From DATEGZ01 sp035279905 (lineage in GTDB: Bacteria; Acidobacteriota; Vicinamibacteria; Vicinamibacterales; SCN-69-37), in the NCBI GenBank assembly GCA_035279905.1, contig DATEGZ010000117.1:1-24248 (forward strand): a stretch of DNA of 24,248 nucleotides. Reading direction: 5' to 3'. This document shows positions 1 through 6,691 of the stretch, in pieces (position 1 is the stretch's first letter; each line of letters begins with the position of its first letter). The position numbers and the translations under genes were made by a program. A model generated the notes under the pieces. The model did not search any database and had not been told where the DNA came from. It saw nothing but the letters and a program-made list of their open reading frames with translations.

Positions 1-151
1 CCCCGGGCGCGCCCGCGGGCGCCGATCCGCCGCACGCGGCGAACGAAATCGTGACCAGGCCGGCCGCGAGTCCGAGCGCCGCGCGCTGGAGCCGATGGCG
101 ATGCCTGCGGACAGAACGGCCCGCGTGTACCAAACCGAACACAGCAACCAT
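1..151 (-). CDS. N-terminus of a putative lipoprotein, cut by the window edge
   Basis: Reading leftward from an ATG at 151-149, an open frame runs off the window without a stop (50 codons). The visible product has a basic N-region with several Arg and His residues, then a hydrophobic stretch (AALGLAAGLVTISFAAC) ending in a cysteine at a lipobox-like position, then a Gly/Ala/Pro-rich linker typical of mature lipoproteins. The -3 residue is Phe, so the lipobox is not ideal. A purine-rich GGGGA lies about 8 bases before the ATG. Only the signal region is visible, so the function of the mature protein is unknown. It is transcribed away from the tmRNA gene. An exported protein is likely; lipidation is inferred. 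Confidence 0.45.
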   Translation of the reverse strand, partial: MVAVFGLVHAGRSVRRHRHRLQRAALGLAAGLVTISFAACGGSAPAGAPG

Positions 152-264
152 GTGAGGATCCCCGACTACTCCTATGTCGAACGAGGGGAGCTCGAATCGA
201 CAGTCAGCGTTCGCGAGACGGTCAGTCTATGGTGTCCGGGCCGGAGGTGTCGACGCCGGCCGGC

Positions 265-292
265 TTGATAGAATGGAGCGGCACCGTACGAC
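265..292 (+). promoter_or_regulatory. Possible promoter of the tmRNA gene
   Basis: About 30 bases before the mature tmRNA 5' end lies TTGATAGAAT. It can be read as a -10 box TAGAAT (269-274, five of six consensus bases), giving a short leader removed by RNase P. It can also be read as a -35 box TTGATA (265-270) with a poor -10 TACGAC (287-292) at 16-base spacing. No good -35 accompanies the first reading. Either is plausible for a highly expressed stable RNA; the sequence does not decide. Confidence 0.3.
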
Positions 293-300
293 CGACCTGT

Positions 301-652
301 GGGGGCGACTTGGCTTCGACGGGGGCAAGGGACCGCGGGATGCATGCCGAGCTTGTTCATCTCGCTCGTTAAACCGGTGGACAAACCACGTAACTGCGAA
401 CACGCAGCTTGCGCTCGCAGCCTAACTAGGCTGTGACGTTCGCCCCGATCAGCCGACGGGTCGGGGACGAACGCCATTTAGTCGGCTGGCTCCGTCCTGC
501 GTCCGGCACAGACGGAGCGAGACTCAATCGGACTAGCGTCGGGCGCTTTCGCCGTTCTTTGATGCCCAACGCGAAAATATAAGGACGGCTACGCATGTAG
601 AGTTCTGCGGCGACAGGCCTTTCGGACGCGGGTTCGACTCCCGCCGCCTCCA
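301..652 (+). ncRNA. ssrA: Transfer-messenger RNA (tmRNA), one-piece, tag ANTQLALAA
   Basis: The 5' end matches the conserved tmRNA start (GGGGGCGACTTGGCTTCGAC). The 3' end has a tRNA-like T arm, stem 628-632 with 640-644 around the loop TTCGACT. The acceptor strand CGCCTCC (645-651) pairs with GGGGGCG (301-307) over seven pairs including one G-U, and A652 is the discriminator; CCA is not encoded. The tag frame resumes at GCG 396 and reads A-N-T-Q-L-A-L-A-A before TAA at 423-425, with the usual ALAA-type proteolysis signal. tmRNA with SmpB rescues stalled ribosomes and marks the nascent protein for proteases. The arrangement is not permuted. Protein-like open frames overlapping this gene on both strands are artefacts. 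Confidence 0.96.
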
Positions 653-722
653 TTCGACTCGCCCCGACCTGACGGTCGGGGCTCGCTCATGGCAGGCCCC
701 GTCACCCGGGGCGAGTCGAATG
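651..722 (+). repeat. Large inverted repeat at the tmRNA 3' end with nested hairpin
   Basis: A perfect 16-base inverted repeat (651-666 with 707-722) starts on the last two bases of the tmRNA gene. Nested in it is a 9-base-pair perfect hairpin, 661-669 with 674-682, loop TGAC. The nested hairpin probably ends tmRNA transcription, though no T-tract follows. The two structures share bases 661-666, so they are mutually exclusive and could switch. The next 40 bases (722-765) are bounded by GCCCT and AGGGC and carry GAGCGAG motifs, resembling dispersed REP-type intergenic repeats. Confidence 0.7.
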
Positions 723-801
723 CCCTGAGCGAGCGACGCACGATCGAGGGAGCGAGTCGAAGGGCTTGTTCAAATCACCGCGACGATGCCATCGTCGTCT
801 G

Positions 802-1062
802 GTGTTCGTGTACATCCTGCGCTGCGCAGACGGCGGTCTCTACATAGGTTCCACCACCGATCTCGACGCTCGTCTTCGGCGCCACGCCGAAGGCAGAGCG
901 TCAGCGTATGCGGCGGCGCGCCTTCCTGCTCAGCTCGTCTATTCAGAACGCTGTCCAACACTCCAAGCCGCCGTACAGCGGGAGCGGCAATTGAAACGCT
1001 GGACGCGAGCGAAGAAAGAGAGCCTCATCGCCGGCGACTTGGCGCTACTCAAACGGTTGTAG
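802..1062 (+). CDS. Small GIY-YIG domain protein (UPF0213/UvrC-like nuclease fold)
   Basis: The 86-residue product is essentially one GIY-YIG domain: VYIL and YIG strands near the N-terminus, Arg-rich helix (ARLRRH), a glutamate in the YSE segment, and a basic C-terminal helix (ERQLKRWTRAKKE). Single-domain members of this family are common in bacteria. They are nuclease-like, but their cellular role is mostly unknown. The frame is open from TTG 766, but that codon abuts a repeat element. GTG 802 places the product start (MFVYILRC) where the family normally begins, so I chose it; neither start has a clear ribosome site. GTG 808 is another option. The gene converges on the VWFA gene, with 54 bases between the stops and no obvious terminator. 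Confidence 0.75.
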   Translation: MFVYILRCADGGLYIGSTTDLDARLRRHAEGRASAYAAARLPAQLVYSERCPTLQAAVQRERQLKRWTRAKKESLIAGDLALLKRL

Positions 1063-1116
1063 GACCTCCTAGTCTCCTAGCGCGGCCAAGTGTGGGCACT
1101 GCGGACCCTCGCTCTT

Positions 1117-1992
1117 CTAGCGATCGACCGCAATGTAGCTCGATCTCGAACGAACATTCATGTCTGTTCTAGTCGTACGAACCTGGATGCTGTGCTTCTT
1201 GCCGTCTAAGATCGCCGGCGAGAACCCGAGCAGGTAGCGATGGTGCAGCTCATCTGAGATCTCCCGGAAGATCTTTGACATGTCGTCGGTGGGTCTTAGA
1301 AGGTAGTAGCCGCCGCCGCTGTCCAAAGCAAATTGAAAGGCCTCTCGCAGGTAGCGGTTTGTGGTCGCGGAATTGTTCTGCCAAATCCCAACAAAATAGA
1401 CTGTCACGCGTTCAGGGACCAGCGCGGCTAGCGCTGACACTCCTGGTGCCGCGCCGTCTGAGAGCAGGAGCAGAACTGGACGACCCTGCTGACCTTCGAG
1501 TGCAGCGAGGCCTGCCCGAACGGCATCGCTGAGCGCAGTGTTTCCACCGCGCTGCGGAAGGGCCATGAGCTGCGTGAACAGTTCCGCGTGGTCGCCGGTC
1601 CAACGCGAACTGAATCGCACGGTGTCGGCAAACGCTCCCAGTCGTACAAGGTCCCCAGGCATGAGGGCTTCGACAAAGCGTTGAATCGCACCGTTCTTAG
1701 TGGTCGTCGCCGCGCGCAGGCTGTCGCTATCGTCTCGCATCACGACCGCTGCAATGGATTCAGTCGTGTTCTCGAAGACCTCGACCGGTCGTTCGTGGCC
1801 TTCGTCGAGTACCCTGAAGTCTTCGCGGGACAGATCAGGAAGGAAGTGGCCAATTCTCGTGCGATCTCGGAATGTCGGCTGTTGTTGGGCCCAGGGAGTC
1901 GCTGCCATCCAGACCGACGCCACCAGAGCACAGGCGAGCACCAAGCGTAGAGGCAGTTGGCAACGGGAAGGAGTGCCTGGCTTGCTCGACAC
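1117..1992 (-). CDS. Secreted VWFA-domain protein, acidobacterial type
   Basis: From GTG 1992 the product has 291 residues. A signal peptide is seen (LRLVLACALVASVWMAATPWA), followed by a DF-V-LDEG segment that precedes the VWFA domain in this acidobacterial family (TIGR03436-like, my recognition). The metal-site motif is present as D87-x-S89-x-S91, with Thr152 in GGNT and Asp179 in LLSDG, so metal binding looks possible. Family members normally carry a VDVVVTDxxGxPV-like beta strand before the DF motif. Here it is missing, FRDRTRIGHF running straight into LPDLSREDF, which suggests an internal deletion of roughly 13-18 residues. The frame is open to TTG 2052, but that codon lies inside a palindromic repeat. 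AGGAGA at 2010-2020 has no start at normal spacing in this frame, so the start is uncertain. Role unknown. Confidence 0.72.
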   Translation of the reverse strand: MSSKPGTPSRCQLPLRLVLACALVASVWMAATPWAQQQPTFRDRTRIGHFLPDLSREDFRVLDEGHERPVEVFENTTESIAAVVMRDDSDSLRAATTTKNGAIQRFVEALMPGDLVRLGAFADTVRFSSRWTGDHAELFTQLMALPQRGGNTALSDAVRAGLAALEGQQGRPVLLLLSDGAAPGVSALAALVPERVTVYFVGIWQNNSATTNRYLREAFQFALDSGGGYYLLRPTDDMSKIFREISDELHHRYLLGFSPAILDGKKHSIQVRTTRTDMNVRSRSSYIAVDR

Positions 1993-2030
1993 GGTCGACT
2001 CGCCAATTATTTCTCCTAGCCGCGTAGGCT

Positions 2031-2098
2031 CGGGGACTTCCGCCTTCGCCAAGGCTACGGCGGACCACCGAAGCCTTCGGCGAAGGTGGTCGTCCCCG
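2031..2098. repeat. Palindromic REP-type element (FAKATAD-coding type)
   Basis: This block is bounded by CGGGGAC (2031-2037) and GTCCCCG (2092-2098). It contains inner complementary arms CCTTCGCC (2043-2050) and GGCGAAGG (2079-2086) and a central palindrome CCGAAG-C-CTTCGG (2068-2080). Translated on the plus strand it gives SAFAKATAD, a peptide I recognise as recurring spuriously in acidobacterial protein sets, which marks it as a dispersed intergenic repeat. It lies just upstream of the VWFA gene and probably causes that gene's frame to appear extended. Confidence 0.7.
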
Positions 2099-2141
2099 GA
2101 CCCCTTACTCGCTCACTCGCTCGGCGCTTCGTCGCCTCGCT

Positions 2142-2177
2142 CCGTTCGCGAGGCGCACTCGCTTGCGCTCGTGCGCT
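2142..2177. repeat. Direct repeat, copy A
   Basis: A 36-base unit beginning CCGTTCGCGAGGCGCACTCG recurs at 2291-2326 with two mismatches (TG versus AC near position 23). The copies start 149 bases apart. The unit contains GCGCAC/GTGCGC complementary parts, so each copy can also fold. It belongs to the repeat-filled spacer 1993-2357. Confidence 0.75.
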
Positions 2178-2247
2178 GCTGTCCGCTGGCCGTCGTCCCG
2201 GCCCGCTTGACTGCTTCCGCCGTCGCCAGTATTCGTTCGACGGTGGA

Positions 2248-2290
2248 CCCTCCGAAGCTGCGAGCGAAGCGAGCGCCAAGCGAAGGAGGG
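2248..2290. repeat. Inverted repeat between direct-repeat copies
   Basis: CCCTCC at 2248-2253 and GGAGGG at 2285-2290 bracket a purine-rich segment with repeated GCGAGCGAAGCGAGC motifs. It sits immediately before copy B of the direct repeat. It appears to be another unit of the composite intergenic repeat and has no protein-coding look. Confidence 0.5.
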
Positions 2291-2326
2291 CCGTTCGCGA
2301 GGCGCACTCGCTACCGCTCGTGCGCT
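2291..2326. repeat. Direct repeat, copy B
   Basis: This is the second copy of the 36-base unit at 2142-2177, 34 of 36 bases identical. It is followed by a small hairpin GCACT-TCG-AGTGC (2331-2343), which lies 15 bases past the stop of the small secreted-protein gene and may help end its transcript. No T-tract is present on that strand. Confidence 0.75.
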
Positions 2327-2357
2327 CATCGCACTTCGAGTGCGCAACTCGGACAGA

Positions 2358-2759
2358 CTACTTCGCGCGGCCGACGTCGAGCGTGCCTTCCTGCTTCTGG
2401 CCGTTCCGTTCGAGGGCCACGTTGCCCTTCAGGCGCCCGTCGACGACTTTCAGGTCGAACTTCATGACGCCGCCGGGCCCCGGCGAGGCCTCGAAGGTCA
2501 CGCTGGTGACGCCCTTGGCCGTTGTGACTTTGCCGTTGGCAATCGCGGTCTGCTGCTCCGGCGTGGGTCCGCAGGTCCCGGTGAGCTCTGTCCCGTTCTG
2601 CTTCAAAACGATGTGGGCAGAGCCTCCCTGGCCGCCGGCCGGGGTCAGCGTGCCCGTCCAGGTGCCGCTCAGGTCGGCCGGCTTGGCTTGAAAGGCAGAG
2701 AGCGTTGACGCCGCAAACAGGATGGCGAGACAGACTCCGAGCGTCTTGCGAAGGGTCAT
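2358..2759 (-). CDS. Small secreted beta-rich protein of unknown function
   Basis: The 133-residue product begins MTLRKTLGVCLAILFAASTLSAFQA, a clear Sec signal peptide. The mature part is about 110 residues, rich in Gly, Thr, Val and Lys, with short alternating strands (LSGTWTGTL, HIVLKQNGTELTGT, VMKFDLKVVDGRLKGNV). It reads as a small periplasmic or extracellular beta-barrel or sandwich. I do not recognise a named family. The frame extends upstream to GTG 2771, but ATG 2759 has GTGGAG at six-base spacing and is preferred. The gene is divergent from the YncE-like gene, and the repeat-filled spacer lies downstream. Confidence 0.72.
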   Translation of the reverse strand: MTLRKTLGVCLAILFAASTLSAFQAKPADLSGTWTGTLTPAGGQGGSAHIVLKQNGTELTGTCGPTPEQQTAIANGKVTTAKGVTSVTFEASPGPGGVMKFDLKVVDGRLKGNVALERNGQKQEGTLDVGRAK

Positions 2760-2792
2760 GGGGTTCTCCACCGGTATCTACGGAACAACGAC

Positions 2793-2813
2793 CGGTTGGT
2801 TCCAACCGTTTTT
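2793..2813 (+). terminator. Terminator-like hairpin with T-tract, in a divergent intergenic region
   Basis: CGGTTG and CAACCG pair around a GTTC loop (2793-2808, with two more bases able to pair), directly followed by TTTTT (2809-2813). This is a textbook intrinsic-terminator shape for plus-strand transcription, but it lies between two divergently transcribed genes, 69 bases upstream of the YncE-like start. It could block antisense reading from the left, act as an attenuator in the YncE-like leader, or be a chance dyad. Confidence 0.5.
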
Positions 2814-2881
2814 ACCTGAAGGAACGCTGAAGGGCGCCGCAGGCGCGGCCGGCCGGACTACGATGGCGCGTTGGAGGCCTC

Positions 2882-3931
2882 ATGAAACGTTCCACATTCA
2901 TCGCACTGTTGGCTGCAGCCGCGATCGCCGCGCCGATGGCCGGCATGCAGACGTTCAACGTCCAGAAGTTCGATATCAAGGGTGACGGCGGCACGGACTA
3001 CGTGTCCGTCGACTCCTCCACCGGTCGCGTGTTCGTCTCGCGCGCGACGCACGTGATGGTCGTCGAGGGCGCCACCGGCAAGGTGCTCGGCGACATTCCG
3101 GACACGCCCGGCGTGCACGGCGCCGGCATCGCGGTCAAAGCCGGACACGGCTTCACGACCAACGGCACCGACGGCACCGTGACGATGTTCGACCTGAAGA
3201 CGCTGGCGGTGATCAAGCAGCTCAAGGTGCTCGACGGACGCGGGCTCGACGGCATCATGTTCGACGAGCCGGACGACAAGATCATTCTGACGAATCACAC
3301 GAATCCCATCGGGACGCTGACGGCGCTCAATCCGGCCACCGGTGACGTCGTGGCGACCGTCGAGCTCGAAGACACCGCGCCGGAAGGCGCCGCCGCTGAC
3401 GGCAAGGGACACATCTTCGTGAACAACGAGGGGAAGAACACGATCCAGGTCATCGACACGAAGACCTGGAAGGCGACGGCGTCCTGGCCGCTCGCGCCCT
3501 GCGAGGGGCCGACCGGCATCGCGTACGACAAAGCGACGAATCGCATCTTCTCCGGATGCAACAAGACGTCCGTCGTCGTGGACGCGAGCACGGGCAAGGT
3601 TGTCGCGACGATCGCGAACGGCACGCGCGTGGACGCCCTGGGATGGGATGCCGCGAAGAAGCTGATCTACATTCCGAACGGGGGCGAGGGCAACGTCACC
3701 GTGGCGCATCAGGATTCGGCCGACAAATACAGCGTCGTGGCCACGGTCGCGACGTTCGCCGGCGCGAAGACGATTTGCGTCGATCCGACGACGCACAACG
3801 CGTATCTGTTCCAGCCCGAGCGAGGTCCGGCGCCCGCGCCGGCCGCAGGCGCGCCGCCGCCGACGCCTGGACGCGGGCGCGGTCCGCAGGGACCAATCGT
3901 CGCCGCGTGGTTCATCGTCATCAAGCAGTGA
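2882..3931 (+). CDS. Secreted YncE-like (YVTN-repeat) beta-propeller protein
   Basis: The 349-residue product has a signal peptide (MKRSTFIALLAAAAIAAPMAG). It then has propeller blades with the recurring pattern of VD-TG-V-V-TI turns: VDSSTGRVFVS, ALNPATGDVVATVEL, VIDTKTWKATASW, VVDASTGKVVATI, and VDPTTHNAYLF at the end. This is the YncE/YVTN family, usually periplasmic or surface proteins with binding rather than known catalytic roles. A low-complexity Pro/Ala/Gly-rich loop interrupts the last blade (about residues 314-336). The start ATG has GGAGG four bases upstream. The gene converges on the HAD gene with 18 bases between stops. The ligand is unknown. Confidence 0.85.
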   Translation: MKRSTFIALLAAAAIAAPMAGMQTFNVQKFDIKGDGGTDYVSVDSSTGRVFVSRATHVMVVEGATGKVLGDIPDTPGVHGAGIAVKAGHGFTTNGTDGTVTMFDLKTLAVIKQLKVLDGRGLDGIMFDEPDDKIILTNHTNPIGTLTALNPATGDVVATVELEDTAPEGAAADGKGHIFVNNEGKNTIQVIDTKTWKATASWPLAPCEGPTGIAYDKATNRIFSGCNKTSVVVDASTGKVVATIANGTRVDALGWDAAKKLIYIPNGGEGNVTVAHQDSADKYSVVATVATFAGAKTICVDPTTHNAYLFQPERGPAPAPAAGAPPPTPGRGRGPQGPIVAAWFIVIKQ

Positions 3932-3949
3932 CGACCGGCGGCTGGCCGC

Positions 3950-4690
3950 TCAGAAATAGTGCGCGCTAATCAACGAGGGTAAGTCCGCCACGCTGGCAAT
4001 CAGATGATCCGGGGATTCACGGCGCAGCCGGGCTGCGTCGTGGATCCCGGACAGGACGCCGATGACGCCGAGGACGCCGGCTCTGGCGCCGGCCTGGAGG
4101 TCGAGCGGCGTGTCGCCGACGTTCAGCACGGTTCGCACGTCGCCGATGCGCGCGGCTTCCATCGCGCGGAAGATCATGTACGGCGCCGGACGGCCCTCCG
4201 GCACGTCGTCGCTGCAAATGTTGGCCGCGAAGGTGCCCTGCCAACCCGCAGCGTCGAAAATGGCTTCGGTCACGGCTCGATAAAATCCCGTCGTCGTGGC
4301 GCAGAGGATTTGCTGCGCCTTCAGCCACGCGAACGTCTCGTGGGCTCCCTTGATCGGTTTCGCGCCGCCATTCGAAAACTTGTTCTCGAGCGTGCGTTTG
4401 AAGTCGTCATAGGCACGACGAGTGCGTTCGCCGTTGTCTGGCGCGCCCGCGCCGTACTGGCGCTCGACGAATTTCTCGATGACGTCGCGCTTCGACGACC
4501 CCTTCAGCTCGCGCAGCTCCGCCTCGGTGGCCGTCAGACCGCTGGCGACGAGCGCTTCGCGAAACGAGTCGATGACTTCGCCGTGGTCTTCGATGATCGT
4601 GCCGCCCACATCGAAGATGACGAGCCGGACTTTGCCCATGCGGTCGCGAGCCAGCCTATCAGAGTCCGACTTCACGACCTGGCGTAACAT
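3950..4690 (-). CDS. HAD-superfamily hydrolase, phosphonatase-like
   Basis: The 246-residue product carries the HAD motifs in order: the nucleophile motif DVGGTI (Asp27), Thr in ATTTG (132-135), EGRPAP (166-170), and the acidic motif VGDTPLDLQAG (Asp193). The cap region has GSSKRDVI, with a Lys near residue 67 where phosphonoacetaldehyde hydrolase carries its Schiff-base lysine. This suggests the phosphonatase-like branch; the substrate is not known. ATG 4690 has GGGGAG at six-base spacing. ATG 4639 gives a start nearer the family's usual N-terminus but has no ribosome site. From 4690, only 24 bases separate it from the divergent start at 4715. No phosphonate genes are nearby. Confidence 0.85.
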   Translation of the reverse strand: MLRQVVKSDSDRLARDRMGKVRLVIFDVGGTIIEDHGEVIDSFREALVASGLTATEAELRELKGSSKRDVIEKFVERQYGAGAPDNGERTRRAYDDFKRTLENKFSNGGAKPIKGAHETFAWLKAQQILCATTTGFYRAVTEAIFDAAGWQGTFAANICSDDVPEGRPAPYMIFRAMEAARIGDVRTVLNVGDTPLDLQAGARAGVLGVIGVLSGIHDAARLRRESPDHLIASVADLPSLISAHYF

Positions 4691-4714
4691 GGCTTACTCC
4701 CCTGCGAAACAATC

Positions 4715-6691
4715 ATGTCCATTCGATCTCTTGTGATTGGTGTGTCCGTTGTTGCAACAGTCGGGGCCGCAGCGCCCGCGCGGCAGAACGCGCCGAATCC
4801 CGCCACCGACCTTCCCGCCGGCCTGGCGCAAGTGATTCGCGATTTCGACCGGACGGCCGCCGCGGCGGTGAAGAATCCGGCCGACATCAGCTACGCGCTC
4901 GGCGTCGTGACGCGCGATGGCCTGGCGTGGTCGGGAAGCTACGGCTTTACCGGTGCGGACCGTCAATCCGCGGCGACCGCCGACACGCCGTACCACGTCG
5001 GGACCGGTGCGCTGACCTCCGTCATGCTGCTCCAGCTGATGCATGACGGCCTCGTGCGCCTGTCCGACCAGGTGACGACGTACGTGCCCGAGATCGCGTC
5101 GGTGCGGAGTCCTTATCCTCACGCGTCGTCCGTGTCGCTGATGCAACTGGCCACGCAGACGGCGGGCCTGCGTCTTGACGACGGCGATGTTCCCGCTGAC
5201 GCGGGCGTATCAGCTGGATCGTGGGAAACACGACTGATCGCAGCCTTGCCGCGCGCGACGTACAGCTTCGAGCCCGGCACGCACGCTGAAGCGTCCCGCA
5301 TCAACGACGCGCTGCTGGCATTAGCGCTCAGCCGAGCGGCACGCCAGACCTACGCGGCCTACGTGATCGCGCGCATCCTGCGTCCGCTCGGGATGACGCA
5401 CTCGACGCTCCTGGATGCCGGGCCCGGAATGGTCTCGCCCGTGCTGGTGACGACACTCGAGGACCTGGCGCGGTTGGCGCGTCTGGCCTTGCTGGCGGGT
5501 CCCGACAGCGTGCTGGCCGCTCGCGACATCGAAGAGAACTACCGGAGAAGCTGGGTGGTGAACTCGGTCGCCGTCCCGAATCCGAGCGAAGGTTTTGGCG
5601 TCGGATTCGAAGGCGAGACGTGGACGAGCAACCGGCTCGCGCACTACTACTTCATCCTGCCCGTCGGTGACATCGATCCCGGGTACGACGCGGCGCTCTG
5701 GTTCGAGCCACGCACGCACGCCGGTGTCATCCTCCTGCACCACGGCAGCGGCAACGCCCTGGGACAGCTCATCCACTCGTACGTCTACACCCTGAACGCG
5801 CAGCCGATCGATGCCGGACGCCAGGAGCCCGTGACGCCGCTCCCGTATTCAGAGCTGGCCGTCACGTACGACAATTCCTCGGCGGGCATCACGCTCGCCG
5901 GCACGCTGACCGTACCAGAGGGCAAGGGGCCGTTTCCCGCGGTGCTGCTCATCGCCAGGTCCGGCGCGTTCGATCGCGACGAGTCGCTGCTCAATCACCG
6001 GCCCTTTCTCGTGCTCGCGGACTATCTGACGCGTCACGGCGTCGCCGTGCTGCGCGTGGATGGCCGGGGCATCGGCAAGTCGGGCGGAAAACGGTCCGGA
6101 CAGCGGGATGATGCGGCCGGTGATGCGGACGCCGCGCTTGCCTTCCTCAAGACGCGTCGGGAGATCGATCAACGCAACATCGGCGTGATCAGCCACGGCG
6201 AAGGCGGCTTGCTCGTCCCGGGCCTCGCTGCACGTCATCGAGAACTGGCGTTCGTGGTGATGCTCGGCGCGCCCGCCGTTCCAGCCGCGGACAACCAGGT
6301 CGAAGCCAGCCGTCTGACGACCGAGGCCAACGGCACATTGCCGGCGCAGGCCGCCACGCAAGCCGCCGACGGCCGCCTCACGCGTCAGCTGCTCGACGAT
6401 CCCGCTGAGGGCCTGAAGACACTGACGTGCCCCGTGCTCGCGCTCTACGGCGAGAAAGACCTCTCCGTGCCTGCGTCCCTGAATCTGCCGGCGGCTCGGG
6501 CCGCGCTGGTCACCGCGGACCGGCGGGCAAACGAGGTGGTCCTCGTGCCGGACGTGAACATGCTGTTCCAGACCGCCGACATCGGCATCGGGCGCGAAGC
6601 CAACTGGGCGGAAGAAACGATGGCGCCGTCGGTCCTCACGCGCATCGCCGACTGGATTGCGCAGCGCACGCGCAAAGGGAGCGGACTATGA
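4715..6691 (+). CDS. Secreted beta-lactamase-like / alpha-beta hydrolase fusion, catalytically degenerate
   Basis: The 658-residue product has a signal peptide (1-20), a class C beta-lactamase-like serine hydrolase domain (about 35-360) and an alpha/beta hydrolase domain (about 378-655). The fold is clear from segments such as YVPEI, ILRPLGMTHSTLL, HHGSG, GVAVLRVDGRGIGKS and LALYGEKDLSVP. The first domain has T97-G-A-L100 in place of the Ser-x-x-Lys motif, and A193-S-R195 in place of Tyr-x-Asn. In the second, the nucleophile elbow reads S493-H-G495-E-G497, with Gly where Ser is expected. The usual catalytic His region (normally NHLFQ) reads N-M616-LFQ; Asp582 remains. The frame is intact over the whole length, so this looks like a retained pseudoenzyme rather than random decay. 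No ribosome site is evident at ATG 4715. The next gene overlaps its stop by four bases. Confidence 0.85.
   Translation: MSIRSLVIGVSVVATVGAAAPARQNAPNPATDLPAGLAQVIRDFDRTAAAAVKNPADISYALGVVTRDGLAWSGSYGFTGADRQSAATADTPYHVGTGALTSVMLLQLMHDGLVRLSDQVTTYVPEIASVRSPYPHASSVSLMQLATQTAGLRLDDGDVPADAGVSAGSWETRLIAALPRATYSFEPGTHAEASRINDALLALALSRAARQTYAAYVIARILRPLGMTHSTLLDAGPGMVSPVLVTTLEDLARLARLALLAGPDSVLAARDIEENYRRSWVVNSVAVPNPSEGFGVGFEGETWTSNRLAHYYFILPVGDIDPGYDAALWFEPRTHAGVILLHHGSGNALGQLIHSYVYTLNAQPIDAGRQEPVTPLPYSELAVTYDNSSAGITLAGTLTVPEGKGPFPAVLLIARSGAFDRDESLLNHRPFLVLADYLTRHGVAVLRVDGRGIGKSGGKRSGQRDDAAGDADAALAFLKTRREIDQRNIGVISHGEGGLLVPGLAARHRELAFVVMLGAPAVPAADNQVEASRLTTEANGTLPAQAATQAADGRLTRQLLDDPAEGLKTLTCPVLALYGEKDLSVPASLNLPAARAALVTADRRANEVVLVPDVNMLFQTADIGIGREANWAEETMAPSVLTRIADWIAQRTRKGSGL

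Noticed and set aside
174..425. Open frame ending ANTQLALAA, and a minus-strand frame 426-653
   Set aside because: Both are inside or across the tmRNA gene; the first simply ends with the tmRNA tag codons.
301..652. tmRNA 3' end as an attachment site of an integrated element
   Set aside because: No integrase gene and no second copy of the tmRNA 3' end is visible in the window; the nearby dyad is inverted, not a direct repeat.
2086..2691. Long plus-strand frames across 1700-2708
   Set aside because: They run through repeat elements and antisense to the VWFA and small secreted-protein genes, without family features.
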